64,000 nt of DNA from MGBC114844 sp910585855 (GCA_965646165.1 CBFFYP010000004.1:42082-106081), one strand, 5' to 3'. Numbered from the stretch's first letter, positions 18,416 to 28,281 are shown. Notes: generated from the letters alone by a model not told the origin. Made by a program: numbers and translations.

Positions 18416-19402
18416 ATGAAAAAAGAAACTTCTGAACCAACAATGAAAGATGTAGCAAGAGAAGCTGGGGTTTCCCTTGGTACTGTATCGAAAGTCGTCA
18501 ACGGTCTGCCTGTCGGCAGCTCTTACAAAACTCGAGTGGAAAAAGCCATTCAAAAATTAAATTATCAGGTAAACAGCTATGCACAAGGGCTTCGTTCCGA
18601 TAAAACCCGCACTATCGTTCTTCTGATTCCCAATACAAAAGAACCCTTTTATGCTGCTCTTACCTATCATATCAATCTGGCACTTTTACAGCAAAATTAC
18701 CGGATGCTGCTCTGTTCTACTGATTATGATTCCGGTTTAGAACAGGAATATATCACAATGGCACAACAAAACAAAGTAGACGGCATTATCGGACTAACGT
18801 ATAATCCCGATCTGATCATCAGCAAACATATTCCTTTTGTATCAATCGACCGCTGTATCCGATCGGATATCCCCTGTGTATCCTGCGACAACTTTGCCGG
18901 AGGACAGCTTGCTGCCGAAAAACTGTCGGAACTTGGCTGCAAAAATGTTGCCTTTCTGCGCAAAGGATCTTCTTTAAACAACGAACCAAACAAACGAAAA
19001 GCAGGCTTTGAAAATGGCTGCCTCTCCCATGGCATCCACTATGAAATGAAAATCCTAAACGATCACGAACCATATACCGAATTTGAAAATTTCCTTACTG
19101 AACATATAACAGACGGGCATTTATCCTTTGACGGCATATTCTGCGTAACGGACGGACTTGCTTATTTTATACTAAAACTACTGCACAAATTAAATCAAAA
19201 AGTTCCTAAAGACGTTCAGCTTATCGGCTTTGACGGCATACAATACTTTGGCAGTGACTACATATGCTCTACCATTGTACAGCCAATATCCAATATAGCA
19301 AACATGTGTGTCAAACTTATACTGGACGAAACCTCATCGGAAAAATCCGCACTGATTTGTCTTCCTGTTACTTATGCATATGGCGGAACTACTTTAAGTT
19401 AA
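18416..19402 (+). CDS. Second LacI-family regulator
   Basis: 328 residues. N-terminal HTH TMKDVAREAGVSLGTVSKVV (residues 9-28) and hinge helix, then a PBP-like sensor (RTIVLLIPNTKEPFYAALTYHIN; DVQLIGFDGIQYF). Last gene of the run starting at 15926, with RBS AAAGGAAAAAG before ATG 18416. It may respond to a different sugar from the first LacI protein, since the two are only distantly alike. Confidence 0.9.
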   Translation: MKKETSEPTMKDVAREAGVSLGTVSKVVNGLPVGSSYKTRVEKAIQKLNYQVNSYAQGLRSDKTRTIVLLIPNTKEPFYAALTYHINLALLQQNYRMLLCSTDYDSGLEQEYITMAQQNKVDGIIGLTYNPDLIISKHIPFVSIDRCIRSDIPCVSCDNFAGGQLAAEKLSELGCKNVAFLRKGSSLNNEPNKRKAGFENGCLSHGIHYEMKILNDHEPYTEFENFLTEHITDGHLSFDGIFCVTDGLAYFILKLLHKLNQKVPKDVQLIGFDGIQYFGSDYICSTIVQPISNIANMCVKLILDETSSEKSALICLPVTYAYGGTTLS

Positions 19403-19444
19403 TCATTTTAAGCCTTACAAAATAGAATAACAACACCTATCCTA

Positions 19445-20653
19445 TCAAACACTCTTTCCCCGAAAAGCAAACCCATGATAAAACCTCTCTGGTTCTGCAT
19501 ATTCCGACGGTTTATTTCCTGTATCAAAACTACTGAACGTTGCAAGTGCTACCCGATTCATATACCGATTCATTGCTTTCTTATCATTTAACAACAAAGC
19601 CTTAATAAAATCATTATAAGCTGTTTCCGCTTCCCCGCCAAACCACCCTTTTACCATATCCGAAAACATACTTTCTACTTCCATATTGGTCAGCCGCAAA
19701 GTATATACTTTCTTCATCAATCTTCCGGCAAATTCTAATTTTTCCACCTTAAGATACCCTGTCGCCAATAACAAACTCCAAACCGCATTTGCATTTCCAT
19801 CCAGTTGACTAAACACAATCTGCTCATCCATCTCAGCAGTAAAACTTTTCCCTTTCAAAAGTTCTTCCATTGTTTGTTTAATACCAGAATTTCCTTTTTG
19901 TATCAATGAATTTACCAGCCCGTTTCCACTTGTATTTGACCAATAAGTATCATATTTCCCTTTTTTCTTAATAAAGGATGCAATCGACCATGGATTATAA
20001 ATATCCGTATATCTTCCAAAAGTAAATCCGTCATACCATTCCTTTACGCCCTGTTTTTCTTTTCCAAGTCCAGCTTCATCAAGTGCATAAAAAACTTCTT
20101 CCTGCGTAAATCCAAAATAGGATGCATATTCCTCGGATGTTGTAGTTACAACTTCAAGATTATTTAAATCAGAAAAGATACTCTCTTTAGAAATTCTTGT
20201 AATACCAGTAATAATGGCACGATAAATATGATCGTTTGTTTTAAATGTAGCATTAAAAAAATTTCTAAAAAAATCAACCGCTTCGTTCCAATTACCAGCA
20301 ATCCATAACTCCTGCATCGGCGTATCATATTCATCCAATAAAATAATCGCCTTTTTCCCATAATATCTCTCCAGATAAAAACAAAGGCTATTGATAGCTG
20401 TATACGCCGTATCATCATCCATATCTTTATTTACCGATAAAAAATACGCCCTGTCCTCCTCGTCAAACCGCTCTGACCATATCATCTCCTTATAACTTTT
20501 ATATACATTGGCAATCATTTTTTTAACTGCCGTTTTTACTCCCTGAATCTTTCCTGTTTTAACAGATGCAAAACTCATAAAAATTACCGGATATGTTCCT
20601 TGAAGCTGTCTGTACATTTCCTCATTCCATGTTATCAATTTTATTAAAAGCAT
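19445..20653 (-). pseudogene. AAA-ATPase-like/PD-(D/E)XK protein, C-terminal part of split gene
   Basis: Encodes 402 residues matching the body of the AAA-ATPase_like family (PF09820 type): LQGTYPVIFMSFASVK, the Walker B-like AIILLDEYDTPMQELW, and WYDGFTFG...YNPWSI. It lacks the N-terminal Walker A, which lies 1.6 kb away at 22209-22391 on the other side of a TnpB element. It also stops at RFYHGFAFRGKSV, before the PD-(D/E)XK nuclease segment normally found at the C-terminus, so it is truncated at both ends. Intact members are suspected nucleases or ATPases of unknown role. Not expected to be functional. Confidence 0.82.
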
Positions 20654-20702
20654 TATAATAAATAAAATATTTTAATAAAATTTGTTTGCCAGTCAATGCA
20701 CT

Positions 20703-21941
20703 CTATATAGAAGCTGCATTTACTCTGACTGGATGTAACACCACACCCTCTATCCCGTTCGCATACGCTGCCGGGAATACTTTTTTTAATATCTGATACG
20801 ATGCATTTATGTCAGCATTGATTTCTATTCCATTCCTGCTCCGAAACAGCCCTCTAGAAACACGTCTCCTCTTATCGTAATTCTTTTTCACTGGTTCTTC
20901 CCCATCCAGAAAACTGGTTCCAGATGTGTAGGATTCTTCTGTTAAAATAACCGTTATTCCTGCCTCCTGTGCCTTATACTGTATCATTTCTATCAACCGC
21001 TGTGTCGGTATCCCAACAAAACTTTGGTTCACACAGCAGCTTAATTTGGAATTCCTTTTCCAGTCTTTGTTATATCCTATTACGATTGTAGGAATGTCGT
21101 TGTCCTCACAAAAATCCACAATGTTACGGCTTGCCTTATGCATATAGTCCTCCATTTTACGGTTTCTTTTTCCCGTAATGATTCCCATCCGTTTTGTAAA
21201 ATCCATGCCGTTCATCCGTTTTGCTATTTCCCTGTAATGGGATACCTGTTTATTGTAGTATTGATTTACCGACTTTAGACCTTTGCCGTTTATAATATAC
21301 GTTCTGCACCCTATATTTGTTGTTACAGCTGCTAAGTTATCTATGCCAATATCAATACTGCAATAACGCTGGTTCTCTGGTTTTGCCTTACAGATGGAAA
21401 TACTATAGACCACTTCCGCCACAATATGCCCCTGTTTTGGGATAAAGCGCACCTGATGAAAGGAATAAAAGTTATCCCTTTCACAACAGTTCAGTTTCAG
21501 TCCAAACCCTTCCAATTTCTTCGGGAATTTTAAAATACCTTTCTTCAATTTTACATTCTGATTTGTCAGAATCAGGAGATTCCTGCCATCTTTCTTTTTA
21601 TATTTTGGAAGTTTTGGCTTCCCTGTATAGTTGTCTTTGTTCTTTGTCCAGTCTTTTATGGACTGAAAAAAGGACTTCCAGTTCTTTTCCAACAGCCGCA
21701 ATACCTGCTGGGCGGACTGTGCGGTTGGCATCGCCCTGTAATCCGGGTATTCTTCATCTGCTTTTAGCATTTTATCCATATCGCCATAGGAAACAGCCTT
21801 ATGGTTCTTTAGGAACGCATGGCGCAATATAAAATTTGCATGGTTATACAGATTTTTAGAAAGGAAACAGAAATGATCCAGCATGGCATAATATGGGTCA
21901 GATGGCTTTATGATATGTTTTTCAACCCTCTGCACCATCAT
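20703..21941 (-). CDS. tnpB: TnpB RNA-guided nuclease-type protein, no zinc finger
   Basis: 412 residues, full length for TnpB. The N-terminal helical/WED region includes QSAQQVLRLLEKNWKSFFQ. RuvC-like catalytic residues appear in order: Asp in CSIDIGIDN (about 195), Glu in ILTEESYTSG (about 334) and Asp in NADINASYQ (about 375). The usual CxxC...CxxC zinc knuckle between RuvC II and III is absent, replaced by TSFLDGEEPVKKNYDK, a variant seen in some clostridial and cyanobacterial TnpBs. Known TnpBs cut DNA with an omega-RNA made from the element's end; that RNA was not delineated here. Confidence 0.85.
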   Translation of the reverse strand: MMVQRVEKHIIKPSDPYYAMLDHFCFLSKNLYNHANFILRHAFLKNHKAVSYGDMDKMLKADEEYPDYRAMPTAQSAQQVLRLLEKNWKSFFQSIKDWTKNKDNYTGKPKLPKYKKKDGRNLLILTNQNVKLKKGILKFPKKLEGFGLKLNCCERDNFYSFHQVRFIPKQGHIVAEVVYSISICKAKPENQRYCSIDIGIDNLAAVTTNIGCRTYIINGKGLKSVNQYYNKQVSHYREIAKRMNGMDFTKRMGIITGKRNRKMEDYMHKASRNIVDFCEDNDIPTIVIGYNKDWKRNSKLSCCVNQSFVGIPTQRLIEMIQYKAQEAGITVILTEESYTSGTSFLDGEEPVKKNYDKRRRVSRGLFRSRNGIEINADINASYQILKKVFPAAYANGIEGVVLHPVRVNAASI

Positions 21942-22000
21942 CCTCTTCCAGCACCTCCTTTCTTTTTCTGGCTTTCCTTTTCCTGTACCGCTTCCTTCTC

Positions 22001-22108
22001 CTATCTTTTACTCGGAAGCTCTATTACCCGGATCACTCCCGTTTTCACATATTTTGTAACTGTTGGACGGGAAACACCAAGCAGTTGCAACACTTCTTTT
22101 GACAACAC
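22001..22108 (-). pseudogene. 5' remnant of IS607-type serine recombinase (tnpA)
   Basis: From GTG 22108 the frame encodes 35 residues, containing SKEVLQLLGVSRPTVTKYV and KTGVIRVIELPSKR, then TAG at 22003-22001. This is the MerR-like N-terminal HTH that precedes the serine recombinase domain in IS607 TnpA; the catalytic domain is gone. It sits just upstream of tnpB, as tnpA does in IS607 elements. Assignment rests on motif recognition. Confidence 0.6.
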
Positions 22109-22208
22109 GATAACCACCTCTTTTCCTGATATAACATAATACATTCGAACAATTATTTCCATTATTTTATTAAAATATCTAATATAATTTTATATTTTTA
22201 TTTATTTC

Positions 22209-22391
22209 AAGCACTATACTTATTTGAAAAAAACACTCTATCATACTTAGATTCAGCGTTTTTCCAAACCTTCTAGGACGGGTAATCAACGTAACCTTAT
22301 CGCCACATTCCCACCATTCCTTGATAAAACTGTCATGTCTTTTCCTTTCTTCATACTTAAAACATAAAATCACACCATTATCCACTATCAA
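22209..22391 (-). pseudogene. AAA-ATPase-like gene, N-terminal fragment
   Basis: Contains WWECGDKVTLITRPRRFGKT, the Walker A region of the AAA-ATPase_like family whose remainder is at 19445-20653. After MIECFF the frame is shifted in a 7-T run: adding one T restores SNKYSA, the expected family sequence, just before the TnpB element boundary. So the gene has both a frameshift and an insertion. Its start overlaps the cmr6 stop. Confidence 0.75.
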
Positions 22392-23212
22392 CGCTGATCC
22401 ATTTTTACAAAATAATTTTCAACTACCTTTCGCTTTGAAAACTTCCCAAATCCTACATTCGTTTTTGCTCCAATTCCCATATTCACAATCAATTTTTCAA
22501 ACAAATTTAATTTTTCCTCTGCACTCAAGATCACTTTCCCGTCTGCCATATAATCAGTAAGCAAAAAACCAAATAAAAACGGCACATTTGGCTTTACCTT
22601 AATCATACTAATCGGATTTGGATTCATAAACTCTTTATGAGGCGTAATATATTCCATTTTCAAAATACCTTTACTGTCTTTTTTTACATCTGGATACGCA
22701 CCCAAAAAAACATCATTATTTTCAAATATCTGATCTTTTATTTGTTGAATATCAAAAGAATCTTCCTTATTTATCAGCTCTTTTATATAGGATTCATACT
22801 CCTTTGCTATCTCACTGTTGTTCTCATCCGTATAAAAAAAACTTCTCAACATACCCTTTAAAGCAGAACCCGATATATAAGGCAGACCAGTTACATAGTC
22901 AAATGAAAATCCGCATTTAATCGCTCCATTTAATTTCGTTTCATGAGGATATCCTATCCCTATAAGCAGTCCCGGATACTGCGTATATAGCTGAAACCTG
23001 TGATAAAAAAATCCTTTTTCATAAGAAGAATTTTCTAATTCGGCAAATGGTACTTTACATCCTGCAAACGAAAAAGATTCTATCTGTTCATTGCGCTCTT
23101 TTACTTTCTTTTCTACTTCTTTTGAAGTTTCTTCTTTCAACAGCATATTTTCTATACCATTAAAGTACTCCACATTAAATATATAATTCATATTTTTAGA
23201 CTTAAACTCCAT
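22388..23212 (-). CDS. cmr6: Type III-B CRISPR RAMP protein Cmr6
   Basis: 274 residues. Cmr6 hallmarks: GIGYPHETKLNGAIKCGFSF followed by YVTGLPYISGSALKGMLRS (about residues 85-125), and a C-terminal Gly-rich loop GIGAKTNVGFGKFS (about 247-260). Cmr6 caps the 3' end of the crRNA in the Cmr effector complex. Start ATG 23212 overlaps the cmr5 stop by 11 bp. It is the last cas gene of the operon; the broken AAA gene follows immediately. Confidence 0.9.
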   Translation of the reverse strand: MEFKSKNMNYIFNVEYFNGIENMLLKEETSKEVEKKVKERNEQIESFSFAGCKVPFAELENSSYEKGFFYHRFQLYTQYPGLLIGIGYPHETKLNGAIKCGFSFDYVTGLPYISGSALKGMLRSFFYTDENNSEIAKEYESYIKELINKEDSFDIQQIKDQIFENNDVFLGAYPDVKKDSKGILKMEYITPHKEFMNPNPISMIKVKPNVPFLFGFLLTDYMADGKVILSAEEKLNLFEKLIVNMGIGAKTNVGFGKFSKRKVVENYFVKMDQR

Positions 23213-23591
23213 CTTCTTTTTCTCCTGTTAAATGATAAAGATTCATTGCCAGTTTCAATGCCGTTGCAGCATTTAATATTTCTTCTTTTTTCTCTTTTTG
23301 GTTCGATTGTGCATATTTAAATAAATCCGTTTCTTCTGCTCCAACCTTTTCCTGCTTTTCCAAAATATAAAAAATCGCTTTTAAAATCAACGATCTATCT
23401 ACCGATGCTTTTTTATCGTCCGAAAAAAAAGCAATAGAAGACAATAAACTTCCCATCAAAACAGAAGCACCAAAAGATGTAACCTGTCCTCGAAAAGTTT
23501 TCTGTACTTCTCCTTTTTCATTTGCTATTCCTACCTCTCTAATTGCATCATATGCAAGAGAGATTTCCTCATTAATAATATTTTTATTCAT
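23202..23591 (-). CDS. cmr5: Type III-B small subunit Cmr5
   Basis: 129 residues, mostly helical, as expected for Cmr5 (Cas11-type small subunit), with the conserved region FRGQVTSFGASVLMGSLLSS then AFFSDDK. The small subunit lines the target-RNA side of the complex. It lies between cmr4 (2-bp gap) and cmr6 (11-bp overlap), the usual order. Confidence 0.88.
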   Translation of the reverse strand: MNKNIINEEISLAYDAIREVGIANEKGEVQKTFRGQVTSFGASVLMGSLLSSIAFFSDDKKASVDRSLILKAIFYILEKQEKVGAEETDLFKYAQSNQKEKKEEILNAATALKLAMNLYHLTGEKEDGV

Positions 23592-23593
23592 AT

Positions 23594-24343
23594 TTATTCC
23601 TCCGCAACCGTCACCTTACATAACCCATAACCAATCGAAGCATTTGCACCAAATTGAATCACTTGATTATCTACAGCACTTTTAAATTTCTTCAAAAGTT
23701 CTCTCTCCTGCGGAGTATCATTTGACATTACAATAAAATAAAACACCGATTGATGCGGCACGATTTCCTCATACCAAACATTTTTACTAATCCCATTCTC
23801 TAATTTATTTCGTGCAATAACCGGCAGCGAAATACTTCTAAATTCTTCTTCACTTACAATATGAATCTCTTCCTCTAAAAGCATTGTACTAATACTTAAA
23901 TCAATCCCCTCTATACCTCTTTCTTCTGCCCATTGTTCTTTTGACCTAATCTCTGTCTGCTTTTTCTGCTTTTCTTCCCAAAAAAGAGAACGATATTCTG
24001 CATATGTATTCAATGCATTTTCTGTTGATATTAAGTAATATGCACTCTCCCCTTTTGATGCTCTTGCAGGTACAGCTAACATATTTGCTTCTAAAAATTT
24101 CAATTTTCCCGGTGAAGTCTTTCCCTGTGTATCACAGCCAAATATATCATCCACATCCCCTGCCAACTCGGCATTTCTGCTGAAATATTCCCGCAATGCA
24201 CCCTTCACTCCTGAAGCATGAATCATAGGATACTCTGTAACAGGATCTCTTTCCACTTCATTGTCAATTAGATTATAATTTACATCTCCGCTTCCCACGT
24301 GCATATTTGTAATACACTTTAATTTAAACATAATTGCCGACAT
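23594..24343 (-). CDS. cmr4: Type III-B backbone nuclease Cmr4 (Cas7)
   Basis: 249 residues. N-terminal RAMP strand ITNMHVGSGD, then NLIDNEVERDPVTEYPMIHA and SGVKGALREYF; Asp-27 is at the position of the target-RNA-cleaving Asp in known Cmr4. The Gly-rich C-terminal QFGANASIGYGLCKV is present. Several copies form the crRNA-bound backbone and cut target RNA at 6-nt intervals. RBS AGGAGGGTGAT precedes the ATG; the gap to cmr3 is 4 bp. Confidence 0.92.
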   Translation of the reverse strand: MSAIMFKLKCITNMHVGSGDVNYNLIDNEVERDPVTEYPMIHASGVKGALREYFSRNAELAGDVDDIFGCDTQGKTSPGKLKFLEANMLAVPARASKGESAYYLISTENALNTYAEYRSLFWEEKQKKQTEIRSKEQWAEERGIEGIDLSISTMLLEEEIHIVSEEEFRSISLPVIARNKLENGISKNVWYEEIVPHQSVFYFIVMSNDTPQERELLKKFKSAVDNQVIQFGANASIGYGLCKVTVAEE

Positions 24344-24347
24344 TTTA

Positions 24348-25406
24348 TCACCCTCCTAATCTTACAATCCGATTATAACCAATCTGCTTACAATTCTCAT
24401 CTTCCAGATCCAAACCACACCTTTCAAAAAAAACGCTTCCGCTTTGAATCATATTCATCTGGTTTTTACTCAATCTAAGCTTTTGAAGTCTGATCTGTTC
24501 TTTATATACTGTTTCTAAATTCCGCATCTGTTTTTGTTCCACAATATAAAAAGACCCATCTAAACTTTCCATCTGCTGCCATAAGCCTCTTACTGCCAAA
24601 TCAGAAAGTGCATAGAACCATATTTCCTTATTCTCTTTATTCCCTGCAAAAGCCTCTGTTACACACTTCTCCAAATCATCCTCTCTATTTGGTTCACTTG
24701 TCAAAGAAAACATACAGCCACCCAATCCCATAGAAACCATACCTGCTTGAAAAAGCTCCTCTGCATCAACAAACACCGCAAAACAATATCCCTTTTTTAA
24801 AACAATCAATTCCTTCTTAAAAAAACAGTCCTCATCTGACAATTTACTGTTTTTGCGGTTTCCGGGAACTATCATAGAGGAAAAAAGATTGTTACAAATA
24901 TCCCCTGTTTTCAAATTGTAATATCCTCTGGCATGTCCCTCTTTGGCATGATATGCTTCCTTTTTCGGCAGCCGAATATTTCCAAATGAAGTTTCCACTC
25001 GCTTTTCAGATAATGCCATTGGCTTATATCCTTTTTTCTGTTCTATATTATGAAACGGATTCTTTACATAATAATTTCCTTCCTTATCCATCAAAAAAAC
25101 CGGTGAGATACTATGAATACATCCAAAATCCTGTTTTCTCTCTCCAAATCGAAAACTGCAAGGTCCAATACATTCTCTCATCTGTTTCCTCTGTTCTTCG
25201 GTATAATGAAAATCAGAACGAAACAGCCCCTTTTGCTTTAATATCAAAAGCCTCAGCATCCCTAAAATTGTAGTCTGTTCCGGCACAGTTCTAGAATTTA
25301 CAAAATAAGATTCTTTTCCGGTTAATTTTTGATTAGGATACTGAAATTTTTGATCCGTTCCAAATGTATATGGTTCTATGGGCGTTATTTTCACCAACTG
25401 CTTCAA
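24348..25406 (-). CDS. cmr3: Type III-B RAMP protein Cmr3 (Cas5)
   Basis: 352 residues. N-terminal KQLVKITPIEPYTFGTDQKF and SRTVPEQTTILGMLRLLIL match Cmr3, which binds the 5' tag of the crRNA. The start codon is TTG at 25406, overlapping the cas10 stop as TTGA with GGGGGAGGA upstream, so it is translationally coupled to cas10. Confidence 0.9.
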   Translation of the reverse strand: MKQLVKITPIEPYTFGTDQKFQYPNQKLTGKESYFVNSRTVPEQTTILGMLRLLILKQKGLFRSDFHYTEEQRKQMRECIGPCSFRFGERKQDFGCIHSISPVFLMDKEGNYYVKNPFHNIEQKKGYKPMALSEKRVETSFGNIRLPKKEAYHAKEGHARGYYNLKTGDICNNLFSSMIVPGNRKNSKLSDEDCFFKKELIVLKKGYCFAVFVDAEELFQAGMVSMGLGGCMFSLTSEPNREDDLEKCVTEAFAGNKENKEIWFYALSDLAVRGLWQQMESLDGSFYIVEQKQMRNLETVYKEQIRLQKLRLSKNQMNMIQSGSVFFERCGLDLEDENCKQIGYNRIVRLGG

Positions 25407-26944
25407 TGTTCCTCCCCCTGCCTTTCCACAAAAAACTTCTTAATCAACAATAGCTGTAAATATACCTTCAGCAAAGAAACATCTTGATTCCTTTCCTCTT
25501 TTCCGCCTGACACTGCTTTATCCAAACGTTCCTCTAACTCTTTCGGCACACAAATCTTTGTATTACCAGCAGCAAAATATTTCAGATAAATATGACAAAT
25601 CTTTCTTAAATACTTTTCCAAATTTGCCTGTTCCATATGATCAAATAAATTCATAAAAGCAGATTCATATAAATCTTCATTTATTTTCTTTTCTCTCAAT
25701 TTCGAATCCAAAACAAATATCAGCTTTTGAAACTTTTGCAGTGTATAGATCACAGAATGTACGGTTTTTTCATCCTCTTTTTCAAATGGCAGCACTTCCT
25801 CTAACACCGGATATTCTTTATTTGGTACAATTACTTTCATACTTTTTCCACTGTGTTTTAACAATTCAATCGCCATATTGTCCTTTTGAGATGTACTTTT
25901 TGCCAAAGAAAGCAATTCTCTTCCCCTTGCAAAAGCTTCATATAACGGAAAATTTTTATATTGCAGTGCAATCCCAAATGAAACAGTAGGAATATTGGAA
26001 TTATTTTTTAATACGTCCACAGATTCCAGTTGTTCACGAAACAATTCTCCTATCTTAACACATAACTCAAATATATTTTTCCCTTTTCTATTCACAACCG
26101 GAGCAAGAAATAATAAATCATCCCCACCTGCATAAATCGTCATCCCTCCAAAATTCCCTACTTTTTCGCAGACCTTTTTATCATAATCCAAACAAGCTTT
26201 TGAAAACTCTGTCACTGCCGTATGATCCAACCCAGCTAAAAACTTTCCCATATTATCACCATCTGCCTGAACAACAGCATAATAATCTTTCCTTTTTAAA
26301 ACTTCCTCTATCTTTCCATGATCACTGGCAATATCCTCGACCGTCCACAACCCGTTCTGATCCTTTTTCAACTGATTGCTGTTTTCTTCAATCCCTTGAA
26401 ACAAAGGGCTTTGCTTAATATAAACATTTCCGCCTGTTTCTTCCCCACAAAATAGCTTGCGGATCACATTATTAGAACTATCGGCTGGAAATGACCTCAT
26501 CAATTCCAATGCATCCAAATAGGGAGATAACGCCAAAACACTGTTCTTTTCTTCTATTTCATCCTCTTCTAGTTTTACAAAAGGCATTTGAATATACTGC
26601 TCAAAAAATTCCTTTGTATCTGCATTAATAAGAGCTTCAGGAAAGCAATTTGCAGTTTCCCGCTTTACTTTTCGGATACATTCCTGCAATTTCTTCCTGT
26701 CATACTGCTCCGTTGAAAAAATAATCCGATCATGAAACTTTCCTACCCCGTCATCCATTTTAATATCATCTGCAAAATAAGGAGAATAAATTTCTGCATC
26801 GGAAAATGTATTTTTAATCTCTACACAAACACGTCTAGACATATCCGAAAACAAACTGCTGGCAAACCACAGCGCAGCCGGACTGGATGCATCCATAATT
26901 GTATCAAAAATAGGACCTATTGTAATTCCGATATAGTTACACAC
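25403..26944 (-). CDS. cas10: Cas10/Cmr2, GGDD cyclase, no HD domain
   Basis: 513 residues from GTG 26944 (RBS GGAGGTGG). The palm cyclase domain has VVQADGDNMGKFLAGL (about residues 225-240) and IYAGGDDLLFLAPV with GGDD at about 272-275, the active site that makes cyclic oligoadenylate or, in some systems, SAM-AMP. It begins directly with a palm-like GPIFDTIMDASSPAALWFAS and has no N-terminal HD nuclease, so it is about 300 residues shorter than full-length Cmr2. The complex should therefore signal rather than cut ssDNA. Overlaps cmr1 by 28 bp. Confidence 0.92.
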   Translation of the reverse strand: MCNYIGITIGPIFDTIMDASSPAALWFASSLFSDMSRRVCVEIKNTFSDAEIYSPYFADDIKMDDGVGKFHDRIIFSTEQYDRKKLQECIRKVKRETANCFPEALINADTKEFFEQYIQMPFVKLEEDEIEEKNSVLALSPYLDALELMRSFPADSSNNVIRKLFCGEETGGNVYIKQSPLFQGIEENSNQLKKDQNGLWTVEDIASDHGKIEEVLKRKDYYAVVQADGDNMGKFLAGLDHTAVTEFSKACLDYDKKVCEKVGNFGGMTIYAGGDDLLFLAPVVNRKGKNIFELCVKIGELFREQLESVDVLKNNSNIPTVSFGIALQYKNFPLYEAFARGRELLSLAKSTSQKDNMAIELLKHSGKSMKVIVPNKEYPVLEEVLPFEKEDEKTVHSVIYTLQKFQKLIFVLDSKLREKKINEDLYESAFMNLFDHMEQANLEKYLRKICHIYLKYFAAGNTKICVPKELEERLDKAVSGGKEERNQDVSLLKVYLQLLLIKKFFVERQGEEH

Positions 26945-28170
26945 TTTACCACCTCCACCTCTCTTTTCCCCTTTATCCCACTGTTTTTATTCTTCAATAA
27001 ATTATTATAATAATCCACATACTTTTCTAAAAATTCATCAATATCAAACTCATCCGGCGTTTTTAAACGCCCTTCTTTATGAGCATCCCTATTCCAAAAT
27101 CGATATTCCAAACCATATATTTTTTCTGGTATCTCTCTTGCAACAATAAATACTACATTTTTTATTACTTTAAAATATATCGGAGAAGAAACTCTTTCAA
27201 TCTCCTTATCGAAAGAAGATACTTTCACAGCACCATCCAATTTCTCAGATGTACCAAGCATAGCACGAACATACTTCCAATCTTTCTTTTGTCCGGTTTT
27301 TAATGCTGTCATACAATCTGATTTGTTCCTTACAAAAGATAGCCCCTGCTGCTCCATCCATTCTGTTTCATTACCAATATTCTTTTGGTGCATATACTTA
27401 TGAATATAAGACTCAATATATTTTCCTTGAAAACAATACCCTGATTTCACAAGTTTATAAAACCGATTAATTTCTTTAAACATTTCTACATAATCTGCAT
27501 TTTTATTTTCTCGTGAATTTTGCCTTATTTCATTAAAACAAATACTATAACAACTTTTTTTACAATTTCTTCTATTTTTCATAGAATCTACTATATCTTC
27601 TAACAAATATTCTGCAATTTCCTTTTCCTGCTCCGTTTTTAGAACACTCGCATATTTACATGAATTCGGCAAAAAACTTCCAAATCCTTTATTCTGCATT
27701 GCACCAAAATTTGTAACTATAAAAAATTCTATAATATATTCTTGTATTAATATTCTTAAATCAGCAATCACACAAAAAATAAGTACACTGGGATTTGATA
27801 AAACCCCCATTTTTTTCTCATCACCCTCTTTCCCCAAATTTCCATAATATAATTCATACTTATATTTCTTTCCTGAAGAAAGATCAATTAAACTTGATTG
27901 CTGATGCTGTCCCATTTCCATTTTCATTTTATAATTCAATGCATTATGAGTACTGTCTATAAAAAAAGATGAATACTTCTTTTTTATCTGTTCCACATTC
28001 TGTATCCCATCCCTTTTTTGTAGTTTTCTTATCAGAAATTTATCTAATTTAGGCTTTACCTCACTGGCTCTGACTGTTACACCCGGATGTCCTTTATTTG
28101 CCTGAAAATGAATCATTGGACTTTGTGCTTCTAATTTCACCTCCAACCAGCATCCTTTAAACTCCAACAT
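26917..28170 (-). CDS. cmr1: Cmr1-like RAMP protein
   Basis: 417 residues. N-terminal RAMP strand WLEVKLEAQSPMIHFQANKG, a helix-rich middle, and a Gly-rich loop NFGAMQNKGFGSFLP (about residues 147-161), typical of the RAMP fold. Position at the head of the cmr genes and size fit Cmr1, which in known complexes sits at the 3' end of the crRNA. The long C-terminal half (residues 200-400) is more divergent. RBS AAGGAGG precedes ATG 28170. Confidence 0.78.
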   Translation of the reverse strand: MLEFKGCWLEVKLEAQSPMIHFQANKGHPGVTVRASEVKPKLDKFLIRKLQKRDGIQNVEQIKKKYSSFFIDSTHNALNYKMKMEMGQHQQSSLIDLSSGKKYKYELYYGNLGKEGDEKKMGVLSNPSVLIFCVIADLRILIQEYIIEFFIVTNFGAMQNKGFGSFLPNSCKYASVLKTEQEKEIAEYLLEDIVDSMKNRRNCKKSCYSICFNEIRQNSRENKNADYVEMFKEINRFYKLVKSGYCFQGKYIESYIHKYMHQKNIGNETEWMEQQGLSFVRNKSDCMTALKTGQKKDWKYVRAMLGTSEKLDGAVKVSSFDKEIERVSSPIYFKVIKNVVFIVAREIPEKIYGLEYRFWNRDAHKEGRLKTPDEFDIDEFLEKYVDYYNNLLKNKNSGIKGKREVEVVKCVTISELQ

Positions 28171-28281
28171 AATAACCTCCTTATATTATTTATTCTGCTG
28201 TTTTATTCAATATCTTCCAAAACCTAAATATTATGTACTCTCCAATCTATATTCCTTCTTTTGAAAAAACAACTATAAAAT

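Larger units (their letters stand above)
20655..22207 (-). mobile_element. IS607-like TnpB element (copy 1) inside AAA-ATPase gene
   Basis: Limits are inferred by comparing with the second copy at 50262-51302. One end reads TTTATTATA next to the resumed AAA reading frame; the other carries AATAAAAATATAAAATTATA and the palindrome TATTTTAATAAAATA shared by both copies. It carries an intact tnpB and a 35-codon remnant of a MerR/IS607-resolvase-type HTH but no complete tnpA, so it would need a recombinase in trans. Confidence 0.7.
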
